Source of the DNA: Eumeta japonica
Taxonomy: Eukaryota > Arthropoda > Insecta > Lepidoptera > Psychidae
Assembly: GCA_005406025.1 (NCBI GenBank)
Contig: BGZK01001010.1
Span: forward strand, 124,001 to 188,000
DNA: 64,000 nt
Direction of reading: 5' to 3'
Part shown: piece after piece, positions 11,880 to 24,139 of the stretch
How positions within the stretch are numbered: the first letter of the stretch is position 1
Layout: every line of letters begins with the position of its first letter
Position numbers and translations under genes: made by a program
Notes under the pieces: model-generated
What the model saw: the letters and a program-made list of their open reading frames with translations, nothing else
What the model was told of the DNA's origin: nothing
Database searches by the model: none

Positions 11880-12130
11880 ATTGCTGTAAATGCCCTTCTA
11901 TGACGTTGTCGGCGTACGCGCATTCCGCTCAGCATTCTGGGCCCCGGCTGCCACATCCACGTCGTTCCAGATTCGTGGTCGTCGTCAGCGCGGGCGCCGA
12001 CCGGTTTGAGCGATGATAATTAGAGAGACTTTGACAAAGGATTATCGTACACGGTAGCGGCGCCTGCCGCGTTACTCGCGAGCGGCGGGCGGCGCGCGGG
12101 GCGGGCGGGACGTGACGCCCATCTCGCGTG
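11880..12130. other. GC-rich patch with G-quadruplex-capable run
   Basis: CpG-rich, with four G-runs between 12087 and 12109 (GGG, GGGG, GGG, GGG) separated by loops of 8, 1 and 1 nt. No protein-like frame. Confidence 0.4.
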
Positions 12131-12134
12131 TACT

Positions 12135-12925
12135 GACTACTTTCATTTTGACATTTACACTACGTTTAACTATGAGCAGACATCGCCCCATTGCACAATT
12201 GAAGAAATTCAAAATTAAATACATTCATTTGATGATATGAAATGCCACCGACATATTCATATATCATATAAACTATGAAAATATTGTGCCAAATGAAATC
12301 TGGTAGTCATGAAGTTGATATAGGTTCGGTGCTCGCTCATATAGCGGGTCCGAGGAGAATCTTTTAATAAATATGGCCATAAATAAAACATAGGTAATTT
12401 CAGAGATCGTAGGTTTATTCTACAATATATGCTCTCTGGGTTATTCGAAGATTTATGGAACTTACTACTAGAGATTATGATGAAGATGACGATGACGATT
12501 ATTCCATACGCTAAGTGCACCTTATCATCTATAAGTTGGTGTATTTATTTTTGAATCTCTTACGAGCATGGTTTTACAGCCGTCACTTTTATTGTATATT
12601 TGGCAGTGATCGTCGCCAATAAAAATAATGACGGTAATTGTTTGTCGGCGCGGGTATCCTGTTTGTCGGTCTAAGGGTTCTGATATTTCTGGCTGGCCAC
12701 AAAGGTTTGTAATTCAATGTTTTTGCATTTAAAAATTTATGATTATTTTATTAGCTAAGAATTTTTTATCAAGTGTTTTTATTACAAATTGAAGTTTTTC
12801 GTCCAAAGCAACAAATAATATGTATACAACTATATTTATTTCGGTATATATTTATTTTTTCGGAAATTTTCTGATAAATATTCGCTTTATCATTCATTGC
12901 CTCCATTTCCACACTTTTTAAAATA
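12135..12925. other. Mixed intergenic DNA
   Basis: No gene. The stretch at about 12560-12700 is less AT-rich and includes GCCAATAAAAATAATGACGG, a homeodomain-like cluster. A short GATGAC-rich run lies near 12478-12500. Confidence 0.35.
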
Positions 12926-12929
12926 AGTT

Positions 12930-13130
12930 CCCCTCTGGCTACCTGTATGTCTTTCTATTACTCGAAAACAATTTGACCGATCTCGATGTAATTTGGCATA
13001 ATGTAAGAACATGAAATTGCACATACGCTAGATTATTATATATATAAATTCGATAAACTGTGCGTAGGCCATGCTTAAAATTTTTAGAATTAGCCATTTA
13101 GATACTGTAAAATAATAAAATATATATCAA
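12930..13130 (+). repeat. Decayed interspersed repeat
   Basis: The phrase ACAATTTGACCGATCTCGAT...AATTTGGCATAATGTAAG matches in style the untranslated part of common lepidopteran transposons. Its far end may be the GCGCAGCGAAGCGGGCGAG...GCTAGT tail at 14010-14040, with the mariner fragment between. Confidence 0.4.
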
Positions 13131-13317
13131 TTAAAAAATGGAACTCTTGCCAACCTTATTATATATATCGTGTTCATCTGTCATTGGATTTTATAAATTA
13201 TCGACGAAAATAAAATTATTTGCCTAAAGTCAAATGAATTTAATACGGGAAAATTTTGTTGTAAGGATTATTTAATTTAAATTTCGATAACATTTAAACC
13301 AGCAAGAAAGTTAAAAC

Positions 13318-13645
13318 AGACTACTTGGCCTTTCATGATAAAGCTCCATTCTTTGTCACTGTTTATAACTGGTTTAAGTAGTCAGAACGTGGTCGCACTA
13401 AACTGTCTGACGATCTGCGTGAGGGACGTCCCTCTATGGCGACGACCGAAGACGATATCAATTCTGTACGATTCATGATAGACATTGACACAAACGTAAC
13501 TTACCAGCAGATTCGAACAAGATTAAGCATCGGTATGAGTCAGGTGAACAAAATATTTCATGCACATTTAGCGGTTAAAAAGCTTTATACTCGGTGTATA
13601 CTCATAATTTGACTGTAGCTTAAAAAGTCCGTCGAAAAACTTTGA
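13318..13645 (+). pseudogene. mariner transposase fragment (first of three)
   Basis: Mariner transposases are DDD-type enzymes that cut and paste elements at TA sites. One frame here reads AFHDKAPFFVTVYNWF, then an in-frame stop (TAG), then GRTKLSDDLREGRPS, TYQQIRTRLSIGMSQVNKIF and HAHLAVKKLYTR. These are the N-terminal helix-turn-helix region of a mariner transposase. After CILII a stop ends the frame; HNLT in another frame shows a frameshift, followed by a further stop. The catalytic domain with its three Asp residues is not recognisable, so the copy is dead. Terminal inverted repeats were not identified. Confidence 0.85.
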
Positions 13646-13649
13646 GGAG

Positions 13650-14008
13650 AGTGGCTTACGCACGCCACGGAAGTAGAGACTCCACATAAAAGAGCTGTCC
13701 AAACCACCCCGAACTTCGAGTGAGCAGCGTCGCTCTCAGAGATTCTCAATGGAAATTATTTTGAAAAACAATAATAATAATAATAAATTGCTAGTTTGCT
13801 GAGTTTTTAATTTTATCAGAACTTTCACTTTGACCCACGTATAGGAACCATATATAAAATTATTAACTTTGAATTTCTTCGATAGTAATATTCATTTGTT
13901 TCGATTAGTGTGTGGGGGAGTAGGGGTATGGGACCTGTAGATGTGTGAACGAATCTGGGATTATATTTATATCATAAAAATTAACAATTATTGATAATTT
14001 TTAATTTA
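13650..14008. other. AT-rich DNA, possibly mariner 3' remnant
   Basis: It includes an (AAT)n run near 13769-13787 and CTTTGACCCACGTATAGG, which might be an element end. Nothing firm. Confidence 0.3.
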
Positions 14009-14009
14009 A

Positions 14010-14040
14010 GCGCAGCGAAGCGGGCGAGTAATGGCTAGTA
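14010..14040 (+). repeat. Repeat 3' tail, GCGAAGCGGGCGAG...CTAGT type
   Basis: GCGCAGCGAAGCGGGCGAGT followed by GGCTAGT is a tail shared by many lepidopteran repeats. Related tails lie near 42515-42546 (plus), 27569-27596 (minus) and 51018-51036 (minus). Confidence 0.45.
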
Positions 14041-16180
14041 CAATAATTAACCGGAAAAATTTAAGTTGATGAATTTTGTGATGTCTGTAGTTCCCGTTCG
14101 CCTCAAGATTGCACGACTTATATCCAAAAGCTTTTGGGAGGGAAGTGCTTTATCTGAGTACCACCTTATTATCGCGTATTTAGTAAGCTGAACTTATTAG
14201 TTGTCTATTTCTCTCCATGTTGAGATTCGTGAAGGTTGATCTTCTACTGCGAATATTGGGGAAAATGTGACTACAGCTACTATTTCTATGAGTAAGAAGT
14301 TACTTTTAGAAGATTGGAAGTCATTTAAGAACTAGTATTAGTTAAATATAAGTAATATTATATCAAAACTTAAGTCTTAAGGAACTTTGTTCTTACAGGC
14401 TTACTCTCACAATTCAACTTGGGATAAAAAGAGGGTCTGTAGATTGATGCTAAGAATAATGTTAAAGTATGAACACACGACGGTCAAATGCTATACAGGG
14501 CATTGGGACAGGAGTGATTCATTGTTATCGGATTTATTCTGTCTTCTAGATGGCTGTTTGAAGGTGATAGCAAATCAAAAAGAAAATAATAAAGCTGGCA
14601 AGAAGCTAGGGTAAGAGGCGGTTGAATGTCTTGTATCCCATACGGGTGCAGTCTCTAAAATTTAGCTTGAAGAACAAAAAATAGTTGATGGTGAGTGGTA
14701 GTGATACATTAGTATCCGTTTGTCTAGTGTTCTCGAAAAGTGTAGAAGGGATGACTTAGAAATTATATTCTTTGCATTCAGAGAATGCCTTCTTCCGCAC
14801 ACCGTGAAAAAAACAAATTTATTTTTAAATTTTGAAAAGGTGGAGCTCGTGAACCATTTGCACACAGACCGGACTCGCTCAGTGTGAGCGCTCGCTCCAG
14901 TATTTTACCAAAAAAAGAAACCAAAGTCTTCATTAGAGGTTTGTTTGAACGGCACGTGAAAAACATCCAAACTGATGTGAAATCAGTTGTCCATGTTTTA
15001 AATAAGATTCAAGTAATGAGAATATGTATTAACGTGTAAAAGAGAATAATTTGCAAAGCAATTAATGTATTATTTCTTATAAACCATTTTATTTGCAAGT
15101 CATATCAAATATTCAAGGTGCTCTATATATGTATATTGCAAATCTTTTCAATAATGCATCACATTAGTTGCCAACAGTCGTTTTTTTTTCTGGGATACGT
15201 AATGACTTTTATTTGCATACGTAAAAATTGAAGTTAAAAAATTGTCAAGTTTTTCAAGTACAAAATAAGAATTTGATAAATAAGAAAAAAATCATCGAAT
15301 AAAACATATTATATTGGTTTATATAGACTCGATTGGTTTTTTTTTTAATTCTGACCACGTCACAGGCCAAAATTAAATACATTCTTATTTTTTTCTTTTC
15401 AGTTAACAAAACATGAAGTAGATACTGATGTATATTTTGAAACGTCGTCTAACGTGTGATAACAAAAATAGTTTTTCTTATTTATGTTATTCCGGTTTCC
15501 GGTATTACATAAAAATAAAAATTGAATTTCTCACGTGGCTTGCGCAAACATTGACTAGTTTTCAACTCCCGGTATTCAATTATTTGGAGATAACTAATTA
15601 ATCACGTGATTGTTTTTTGCTTGAGTTAAACTTTTTTGTTGGTTTTGATGAATATGTCCCTCAAAAACCTTTTTTGCATTCCTGTTTGCACTTTTTTCTG
15701 GAAGTATGTAGTAAGTAAGTAAGTAAGCACCTTGTAAGTATGAGTGACGAACATGGTGAGCGGTTTCACCAAAATCTGAAATTATTTGAATGAAATTTTC
15801 AAGGGTATTAAAACAAGTAGTATATATCCTTGGAATCCATTGTTAGTTTTTGAAGGGAGACAAATAAAAGTATTTATATAAAAAGTTTTTAAACTCTTGA
15901 TTTTTAATTTTTATTCCTAAATTTATGTTTTCTTCTATTTTTCTTCTTGATAAATATGTAAAAAGATCGAGGTTCTAGAATTTTTCATTGTTTTTCCCAA
16001 GGTCAGGCAGCCTAAGATAATAAACCTATATATGTTTCATTTCACGAACAAAAATCTTGTAAGTTAATATATTATTAGATGCACTTGACGTAACTTTTTG
16101 CCTCCTGTATGTAAAGGGTAAAATACAATCAATGTCAGTCCATTTTTGCATGTAAGCATAACAATAGGGTACTCAGAATA
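14041..16180. other. AT-rich intergenic DNA
   Basis: No gene recognised; frame 14387-14614 has no known domain. Small items: the short palindrome CGCTCAGTGTGAGCG near 14876 and a GTAA microsatellite at 15709-15726. Confidence 0.4.
15709..15726. repeat. (GTAA)n microsatellite
   Basis: About four tandem units of GTAA. Confidence 0.8.
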
Positions 16181-16184
16181 CTAA

Positions 16185-16345
16185 GTTCGGTTCGTTCACA
16201 GTGTGTTTTTCCACAAAAAATGACACCTGTACATCGGCGAAGGTACCGCGCATGCGTTCGCCGCGGGGGGTTGTTAACACCCGAACAATGATCGTATAAA
16301 AACAAAATCGATAATCGTCCTGCAGATCACGTCTCTGCGGTCAAT
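16185..16345. other. GC-rich patch
   Basis: It includes GCGCATGCGTTCGCCGCGG and balanced flanks; no frame. Candidate regulatory element. Confidence 0.3.
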
Positions 16346-17155
16346 CTGCGACTCCCAATAACATCCTAACGAAAATATTGTGCTTGTACACACTGCGCGA
16401 CTTATTACAACGATGCATGTTTAAATATGTTATGATACATTAGAAGAAAAATTCAGTTTAATAGAGTTTGCGTTTATCAATTAATGGTAATTCCGTTTAC
16501 TAATCAATAACAATATAAATGATCTATAAAATCTAAATAATCTATTTATTTTTATAAAAGCGAAACACTACAGACAGATCGATCACGAAATCTGAAAAAA
16601 CATTGAAGCAAAAATAATGGAATTTCATCAAATGGTTTATACATATACTGTACGAACACAGTAAGAAAAGACATTATTAAGGGGAATGAAAAGAATGTGT
16701 TTTCTATGATTTTTTAATGAAGGGCATACAAGAATGAAATTAGGAATAAATGTTGATTATTAAAAATCCTGAGGGCTTTAGAGACTATTCGTCGCGGCCG
16801 ACCGATGACGATACGCCGGCGTGTGATGAAATCGCTAATATCATTGTATAGTGTATTTTTAATCATAGTTTATAAGTTCAAAACCACTGACAGACAGACT
16901 TTCGCAAAGGTTAGTAATTGAAAGAGATGCATAATTTACTTTCCTGAAGTATCTTACTTGAAGAAATTTGAAAAGATAAATTATGGGAGTATCAAAAACT
17001 CATAAAGCACATGTAGGGAAAAACATAAGGTTTACGGATTATAAATTAATCAGCCATCATTTTGAAAATACTAATAGTTAGAAAAATGTTTACTATCTAA
17101 TTTTATATTTTTGTCAATTCAGTGCTTAAAAAAAATATTAGAAATATTTTTGGTG
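16346..17155. other. AT-rich intergenic DNA
   Basis: Nothing beyond a ~40-bp GC patch at 16790-16830. Confidence 0.4.
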
Positions 17156-17157
17156 TC

Positions 17158-17312
17158 GTAATGCGTACGCGCAACGTAGACAGGTACGCGAGGACATAAA
17201 GACAATCGTTATCCTGGTAAGGTCGGGTGTCGGGGAGTCATCGACACTGGCCAGGCCCCGATTTGATTGCGCTCCTTATTTATCGGCAGACGCCTGCGAC
17301 GGTTGCGAAATA
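17158..17312. other. GC-rich patch
   Basis: CpG-containing non-repetitive segment (AATGCGTACGCGCAACG ... GGTCGGGTGTCGGGGAGTC) inside AT-rich DNA; no frame. Confidence 0.3.
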
Positions 17313-18174
17313 TAATTGCTTTAGTACATTATTAATACAAAAATATTTATTTTAACAACGATCGATCGCTTTATGAAGGCTTACAATATAATTGCAATGG
17401 TTAATCATAATTTTAATGGAAATATTAAATTTATTATATCTTAAAAAAAAAAATAATTAATTTCAAGATTGTACTTGGTGCGTTGAAGGCACAGTAAGAC
17501 GAAATGTGTGTACGACAATTAATGAAAAACCGATGTTAAGAAGTAAATCGTCAACGAGATTCAAAAATGAAAATATGTAGAAACGATATATTTGACAATT
17601 AAATAATTTAAATGTTGATATCACTACAAGGCGCGTTAACCCCGTGGACTAATTGCGTTAAACGTAAGATGTAGATGTAAATATGTTGCATATGTGGCAC
17701 GTAGTATATAAAATAAATATGAAATGTATATGGACATTTTACAATTTTTTTTTTGATAATTTTATATTTGAATTGTTTTTTTTTTTTGGTAACTTTATAA
17801 TATTATTTAAAAGGTTTTTGTTCCTTTGAGTTTTTGTTCGTTCTTTTTTGAAAGAAAACTGCTTCAGAAACGAGTAGTAATTTTAGAATAAAGTAAACTC
17901 TTAAAATATCTTGACACATTTTTAATATTGTTTCATAACTTACGAAGTAAAGATATTCAAAATTTAAATTGGTTTATAATTTTTTAACCACGTTAAAGGC
18001 ATACCGATTTTTTATACCGATGAACCTCATTTCTATGCGTCATATATCAATAAAAATTCTTTACAAAAGACTATTTTACACGGCTATTTGGTTTTTTTTT
18101 GAACTAGTAATCGTATTCTCATAAATTTTTTGAGTGCAATTGAAATAAAATTGTTTTTATTTATATTAAGTAGA
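17313..18174. other. AT-rich intergenic DNA with T-runs
   Basis: No gene or repeat recognised. Confidence 0.4.
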
Positions 18175-18690
18175 ATGTATTTTTTTTGCAAACAATAATT
18201 TCAATACATGAAAATTTAATACACGTAAAAAAAATAGATATGTGTAAAGGAAATAGTGATCACACAAACACAGTGAGAGATACAAAAATAAACTTTGTTT
18301 ATATGTTAGTCGACTACGCAGTTACAAATTCATTGAGAGGGCTCTTTTTGTACATGTACCAGAGGGTCCCTGTGGATAATCAAGATTTATCCTTAAAACA
18401 TTATTTAGCAATCACTCCGTAAAAAAAGATATCAAACCGTTTTCGAATATTTAGAAAACAAATATTACCATAGGTGTGGCTTTGATTTCTTACCGGACTG
18501 TTTTGTTCATCAATGGTTTTGTATTTGTTTTAGCTACGCATGATAAAATTAGAAAAATATACGCTTAAGTTTCTCATTCGTTTTTTTGAGAGAAAAATAC
18601 CTTCCGAATGAGTGGTAAAGTGTGTTTTCGCAAAAAAATTACGTATTACAAGTGTCATTTTATAACAAAAAGATATTTTGAATTTGAATG
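18175..18690 (+). mobile_element. 5'-truncated non-LTR retrotransposon (LINE) 3' end
   Basis: The frame 18186-18422 reads SIHENLIHVKK, a degenerate VRDTKINFVYMLVDYAVTNS and QRVPVDNQDL. This corresponds to the extreme C-terminus of LINE reverse transcriptases of the jockey/CR1-like kind (pattern: YENLLYVKK, NTRNKNKL, NKVPVDIQDLPL). The 3' untranslated part ends in AGATATTTTGAATTTGAATG, a TTTGAA-type tail. A second copy with the same layout lies at about 62.47-63.04 kb. This copy has several substitutions and keeps no endonuclease or RT core, so it is dead. Family assignment beyond non-LTR is tentative. Confidence 0.75.
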
Positions 18691-18778
18691 GTTTTTGAGA
18701 TAGTTTAAAACTTTTAACATAATACTTATGCTTATTATATAAACATCATTTCTTTTAATGACGTGAATATAACATTAA

Positions 18779-18818
18779 GCTCAAACTACTGTACATTACT
18801 ATGTACAGTAGTTTGAGC
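18779..18818. repeat. Perfect hairpin, 18-bp arms, TACT loop
   Basis: GCTCAAACTACTGTACAT (18779-18796), loop TACT (18797-18800), then the exact reverse complement (18801-18818). The next hairpin starts at 18818. Confidence 0.95.
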
Positions 18819-18885
18819 CAATTCGTTTTAATGTACAATGGCCCAAACCTACTGGTTTGGGCCATTGTACATTAAAACGAATTGG
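18818..18885. repeat. Perfect hairpin, 32-bp arms, TACT loop
   Basis: Left arm 18818-18849, loop TACT (18850-18853), right arm 18854-18885. All 32 pairs match. Key words are TTTTAATGTACAATGG and its complement. It abuts the previous hairpin and shares its loop sequence. Confidence 0.95.
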
Positions 18886-18889
18886 TGAA

Positions 18890-19100
18890 TCTTGCGCGAG
18901 TTGGGGTCATATTATATCAGTCTTTATCTTTGTGTTCGTGCTAATAATGAGAATTTGACTGTGCCCGTTTATGCTCCTTTACAAGTTTTTGTATAATTTA
19001 TTGTCACAATTTAATGATTTTACGTTGTGCTTAAATGCCACTTTTAAACTCTTCTGTCTCTGTCTCAGTCATTTGTTTTCTATCAATCGTGTTAGTACAC
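18890..19100. other. Short intergenic stretch
   Basis: Nothing recognised. Confidence 0.35.
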
Positions 19101-19104
19101 GTTC

Positions 19105-19440
19105 CCAATAGTAATTAAGGCGCCGCCTTTAATAGGAGTCGCTTTATTTTGATTATGTGGAAGTCGCATGAGCGTCGGGGAGTATGGCCACTGAGCCCAC
19201 GTGCACGCCGCCGAGGACCACGCGGCGCCGCTCACGCCACGCGCCCACGGCGCAGACGGCATACCAGTCCGCGTTCGTGATCGATGTAACAGCTCCATGG
19301 GACTTTTCACCGGAATAGTGTGTGAAATTCGAAAATAGTTTTATGCCATAATTGCGGGCGGCGCGAGCGCAGCGCGGCGTGGGAACGCGCCGGCTCTAAG
19401 TAGATCGCGCCTCGGAACAAATCTCGACAATTTTGTCGTC
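19105..19440. other. GC-rich patch, candidate regulatory element
   Basis: Long CpG-rich, non-repetitive segment. The minus-strand frame 19092-19310 lies within it but has no domain and low-complexity composition. Confidence 0.4.
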
Positions 19441-19444
19441 ATTA

Positions 19445-20985
19445 TATCGATTTCTTCGGACGATGCGATATTTTATAACAATTATTTTTATAGCGTTCGA
19501 CGAATTAAATCTGAATTCGTTTGTTGCAATTATTTGAATGAATCGCAATTTTCTTGCAAAAAAAAATCGTGCTTGGAGGTCAGTTAGTTATTTTTGATTG
19601 AGCAGAGGTTATGTTGACATGGTGAAACGATAGTGCGAAAGGCCATGTGTAAGAAGTTAAAAACGCGGCACGCTACTCCTCCGACATGTATTTATTTGAT
19701 GCAGTCGGAAACAAAGCAAAGGATAACTCAATATAAACTATGCGTTTTGTTTCAGGATTGCCTTTTTATTCTAATATGTAATATATGGTTTTAATTAGAA
19801 CATGATAATTTGTTTTCGGTTCTTGAAAAGATTTGGTATAGAAATAACTGGCCTTAAATTTACAATTTCTTTGCACAGAATAACATATTTTCGTATTTAC
19901 TCTTTTTATTCAACACCATATTATTTTGGAAAAACCTGAAGAGAAAGGAATAAAACATACCTCAAAAATGACATAGCAGATAAGCACTTGATTTGCAAAC
20001 ATTTCGTTAAAGGAAAATCATTTTAATAGATTCATATTTTTGTGATTCTCAACAAAAAAGAAAAAAAATTGGAAAAGTGAAAGATAAAAAAGTTTAAGAA
20101 AGCATTAAATACTTTTTAAAATACTAGCTGTATTAGTTGAGACATTTCATTTTGACGTTTGATTTGCTTGTGTTAGTTATCAGATATATTATTTTGGAAA
20201 ATTGGTTAAAATATTCGTTTTCAATATTAAAGATATAAATTTTATAGTATAGAATGCCTTTAAGTAAAATGAAAACGGTTTAATAGCATGGAGAATATTT
20301 ATTAATCCTTGAGCAAAGATAGTGACTATTGTTACACTAACAGTGTCAAGTAGTTCACTTGAAATAGGAACGAATGATTATAAAAATTATTCGAACGCCA
20401 TCAAAACAAAACCGTAAAAATGTTGTTCGTAAACCATTATTATAACTTTTAATGTTTAAATTCGACCACCTCTGTAGTAGGACCATGGCTCTCGACAGCA
20501 AAGTGGAGCTCTGGAATGCTTTGAAACCCACGAGGATATTGAAAAATCCTGGATATGGAAGTATACGGTACAGTGAAATAATATTGTATTTTGCTTCATA
20601 ATAATTATTATTACAAGAATGTTTGTTTGTTCTCGTTTCAAGTTCTTATAAATCCGCTCTGGCAGGTAAACTCTCCCCCGTTATCTTTATTTTAAGCTCT
20701 TCACGCTGTTTCGGTCCCGGAAATAGTGATCAATGACGAAAGGTTAGCGTGTTTTCTGAGGCAAAGAATTTGAGGTTTGATTTAATTCATCGACCAACGA
20801 TTCCATAGATAAAACTCGGTCCCTCATAAATTGAAAGCAATGCGTTATACATTGAATCACTACTTTTCAACGAAATACACCCGAGAACAGTATGCGAATG
20901 ATTCCCGGTTGCTGCCAATGGCCACGGCATCCGGTCAAAACGGGTACTACAATCAATATAGTTCAAGTAAAAATTGCAAAATAAT
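19445..20985. other. AT-rich intergenic DNA
   Basis: No gene; the frame 20456-20641 (minus) has no known domain. The 20640-20960 part is closer to balanced composition without a recognisable repeat. Confidence 0.4.
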
Positions 20986-20994
20986 CTTTTCAGG

Positions 20995-21200
20995 CTAATA
21001 AATAGATGTATTTAATTGGTGTCGTTCGAATTCGCCACGTTAGCGATGGCATCGGATATTCGGTGCGGGGGCGTGGGAAAGCGATTTGTTGCTATCTCGG
21101 CACCATCGGCGCTTATCGCGCGATCGAGCCAGGCGTGCGCGCGCGCCGACGGCGGCGTTCCGTTTTATTCCCGCACTTGCCCTGAAAAGAAAAAGTAGCT
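20995..21200. other. GC-rich patch, candidate regulatory element
   Basis: CpG-rich with GCGTGCGCGCGCGCCGACGG. The frame 21016-21198 is open only because of composition. Confidence 0.35.
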
Positions 21201-21374
21201 AGCTGTAAAATAATACGATTTTTAAGTAAATATGGTGAAAGTAAATATACACCTTTATTAATGGAATATCTTATTAAGTTTTTGTTTTATATTTTGTTAT
21301 TTCTGATACTGTTAATATAGTGCATAATTAACAAATCATATTTGTGAATTGGAGTATATGTCAAACAATAGATT

Positions 21375-21560
21375 CGTCGTTGTGCGAGCATCACACAAAA
21401 TTTACTCTGGATGGATTTAAATGAACCTTTTCTTTTTATTCCTTACGGTTTTGGCATTCTATTATAATAAAAATGATCAAGATTACGTTTTTGGGGTTTC
21501 GTAAGTCGTTAATAATTGCTAAGAATATAGTTTAATCGAATTCCTTTAAATTATCAGAAA
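21375..21560 (+). repeat. Interspersed repeat, related to 11.35-11.55 kb
   Basis: CGTCGTTGTGCGAGCATCAC, then GGATGGATTTAAATGAA and TTTAATCGAATTCC follow the same order as the copy at 11.35 kb. Confidence 0.5.
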
Positions 21561-22848
21561 ATATTCTTATTAGTGCAAAGAGTGTTTAAAATTAATTAGG
21601 ATACCACTCTGACATTAATAAGAACGCTTATTTGACTGATATGAATTTAGCTTGTGAAATGACAAGGGTAGTATTTTATTTCTAGGATTTTGTGAACATT
21701 ACTAATATTAATTATAATTTGATCAATTTTCTTAAAAGTTGTACAGTTTTTGTTAACGTAAGGAGGGTTGTTTCGAAGATTTCGAAGGAATCACGAAGAA
21801 CAATTTCATACAGTCTGTTCAGCAACAAAACTAAACGAGAACAGATGAGGGGCAAATATGGGGTTCGGGGAGAATTATTGGCGGTGTGGAAGCGGACATG
21901 GAAGCTGCGATTCAATAGCTACTGCTAATATAAACCTTTTCAAAGAGGCAGAGCTGCGAAAAAGAGCTAAAAAGAATAAGAATTGTGTGTGTTTCTCTAT
22001 GTTTCCTGACATTTCATGGCTAAATCGCTGACCCAATTTTGATGAAGCCAAAGAGCTAGCTTGCTTTTTAGGACGTGCACGAATTATTACTTTTTATTTC
22101 AGGAAATGATGTCTTAAAATAAAGGTATTTTTATAACACAAAAAATAACAAATCTTCATATTACGCGATACAAAGCATACTTTACGAAAATAAGGAGAGT
22201 TCTAAAGGTGATGATATCTTATTTTTAGCTTTGTCTCCATATTTTTTTTTAATTCTGGAATTTGGTATTGAGAGTTTTACTTTTGGTAATAGAGTTTTTT
22301 TACCAGATGCCAATTTGAGATCTCAGAAAACGATGTCAAATATTTTAAATGGGATATCAAAAGGAAGCTATCTAAATTTTCTCTAAATTAATATCAATCA
22401 ATTAAGATTATTTTAACGCTATTACAAAGAAGTCATTAAACTGCATAACAGATTTACACATGGTATCAAATAACCCAATAGGTCAAAGAAACTCGAAAAA
22501 TTTTAAATTCACTTCGGTCTTTTTTTTCAATAAATATGAAACGGCTCTATCTAATTTGGTCAAGAAATCTATTGAGCTATAAAACTTTACAAACCTCCTT
22601 CATTTTGAACAAAAACTATTAATATTGGTTATTTTGTTCGATAGAAATGTTAGCCAAAATTCAAGTGAATTTTATTCTTTCTTTTCGAAGGCCACTCTGG
22701 AATTATTGAGATACTGTCAAAAGTCGGTTTCTCCGCGGTTACGACTGCGCATGCGTGCAAGTCCGCTTTCCTACAAAAGCGTATGCAGTAGTCACTTTCC
22801 GTGTTTTTAAACGTAGGTGTCGTTAAGTGTGTTTCTGTGAAACAAGTA
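21561..22848. other. AT-rich DNA with repeat debris
   Basis: Near 21980-22110, TTTCATGGCTAAATCGCTGA...CCCAATTTTGATGAAGCC resembles the non-coding part of lepidopteran transposons. The last ~100 bases (22720-22848) may be the 5' untranslated end of the mariner that follows. No other gene. Confidence 0.35.
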
Positions 22849-23290
22849 ATGTATTTGAAACGTGAGTACTGGCGAGCTATTGTATCCCATGATTTTAAGG
22901 TTGATCTACCCAAAGAGCAATGTGTACAGCGATTACAGTCAGCATTTAATAAAGAAGCACCATACCGAGCCATTGTATTTGGATGATTTAGGCAATCCGG
23001 CAATGGATTCAATTCACTTCAAGATGAAGAACATAATGAAAAGCCTGAAAGTCAACAGTCGCTCTAGACAATGTCGCTCGTGCTCGGAAATGATAAAAGA
23101 TGACCATCGATGCGCCTACCACACGATTCAGAATGTCCTTGGAATTGGATTCACATCAATGTATAAGATCTTGCATGATGAATTACAAATGAAAGACATT
23201 GTTTCTCATTGCGTCTCACATCATCTTACACAGCGCATGACTGTACGTCGAATGAGGTGGTTGGGAGCTCATGTGTTGGTGGTTTTAACA
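22849..23290 (+). pseudogene. mariner transposase remnant (second of three)
   Basis: From ATG 22849 one frame reads MYLKREYWRAIVSHDFKV and KEQCVQRLQSAF, the N-terminus of a mariner transposase. At 22984-22986 a TGA stands where Trp normally follows VF(R/G). The same frame continues with NSLQDEEHNEKPES. Near 23065 homology jumps to the next frame: EMIKDDHRCAYHTIQNVLGI, SMYKILHDELQMKDIV and SHHLTQ, the second helix-turn-helix region. Homology fades soon after; the catalytic DDD domain is missing. Residues differ from the other two mariners, so this is a different lineage. The 120-codon minus-strand frame at 22650-23012 is only its antisense shadow. Confidence 0.88.
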
Positions 23291-23890
23291 CTCTTGATGT
23301 CCTGGTGGATGCGACTGTCTGCATTTTTGTGAGGATATGTTGATCTGGCATTAACTGTCAAACTTCTCGAATCAATATTCAATTCATCGTATAGAAATTC
23401 TTAAAGAACGAACAGGTTCGAGGGTAAGCGGTGAGTTACATATTGCATGTTATTGCATGTTGCCGGCAAAGTTCTAATTACAGATTTTCGCGAATCAACA
23501 CCCGACACAATAAAATATATCTGTAAATCTAATGTTTCATGCTTATATAATTTTCCTGGATTTCAATAATTATGGAGTGACTCTCGTTTGTCCGAAGATT
23601 TCATAAATTTTCGTAAGTTTTCCGAAAAAAGGTTTTGTACAATATTTTTTAGCCAGCTCTACCGATCGATACCAAAATTTAATCTGCTCTTTCGCCAAGC
23701 AGTTGCATCAATTTTTGCAAAGGTACATAAAAATGACTTGTGAAATTCTTGATGGATTAGTATTTGGTACTTGGTTGTCTTTTATTGCTTAAATAATTGT
23801 GTCAAATGCAGTAAAGTGGATTAAAATCGAACAATTCTTTCGAAAAATATCGTAGTAGAAAAATAGAAACAGCTTTTATTTAATTTTTCT
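23291..23890. other. AT-rich DNA after the mariner remnant
   Basis: No 3' end or inverted repeat of the mariner could be placed. Nothing else recognised. Confidence 0.35.
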
Positions 23891-23899
23891 ATATAGCAG

Positions 23900-24135
23900 A
23901 CGAGTAAACAAGCATGCGAGTCACGCAAAAGCAGGTGGTCACAGCCGCCCATTGACTCTTGGGACCCTTAAGTAGTCACTAGAGCGTTGCCTGTCTCTTG
24001 GGTAGGCAATAGCATATTTCATAGAGAGGGAGTGGACTGATAGAAAAGGACTGGATTGATGGAAGAGGAAAGGGGTGGGGGATTAGAGAGTGAGTCAGTG
24101 AAGGGAGAATGGGGTGAAGGCGTTGAGTGGGCTAT
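23900..24135 (-). repeat. Lepidopteran interspersed repeat (GTGGTCACNGCCGCCCAT family), minus orientation
   Basis: AGCATGCGAGTCACG, then AGGTGGTCACAGCCGCCCAT and TGACTCTTGGGACCC correspond to the reverse complement of the segment at 59990-60055. The purine-rich follow-on (GGAAGAGGAAAGGGGTGGGG) is also typical of this family as I remember it. Confidence 0.6.
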
Positions 24136-24139
24136 GTTG

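Noticed and set aside
18175..18690. Initially read as a small host gene (78-codon frame 18186-18422)
   Set aside because: The frame matches the LINE C-terminus that recurs at 62.5-63.0 kb, including the shared 3' untranslated part and tail.
22650..23012. 120-codon open frame, minus strand
   Set aside because: Antisense shadow of the mariner transposase remnant starting at 22849.
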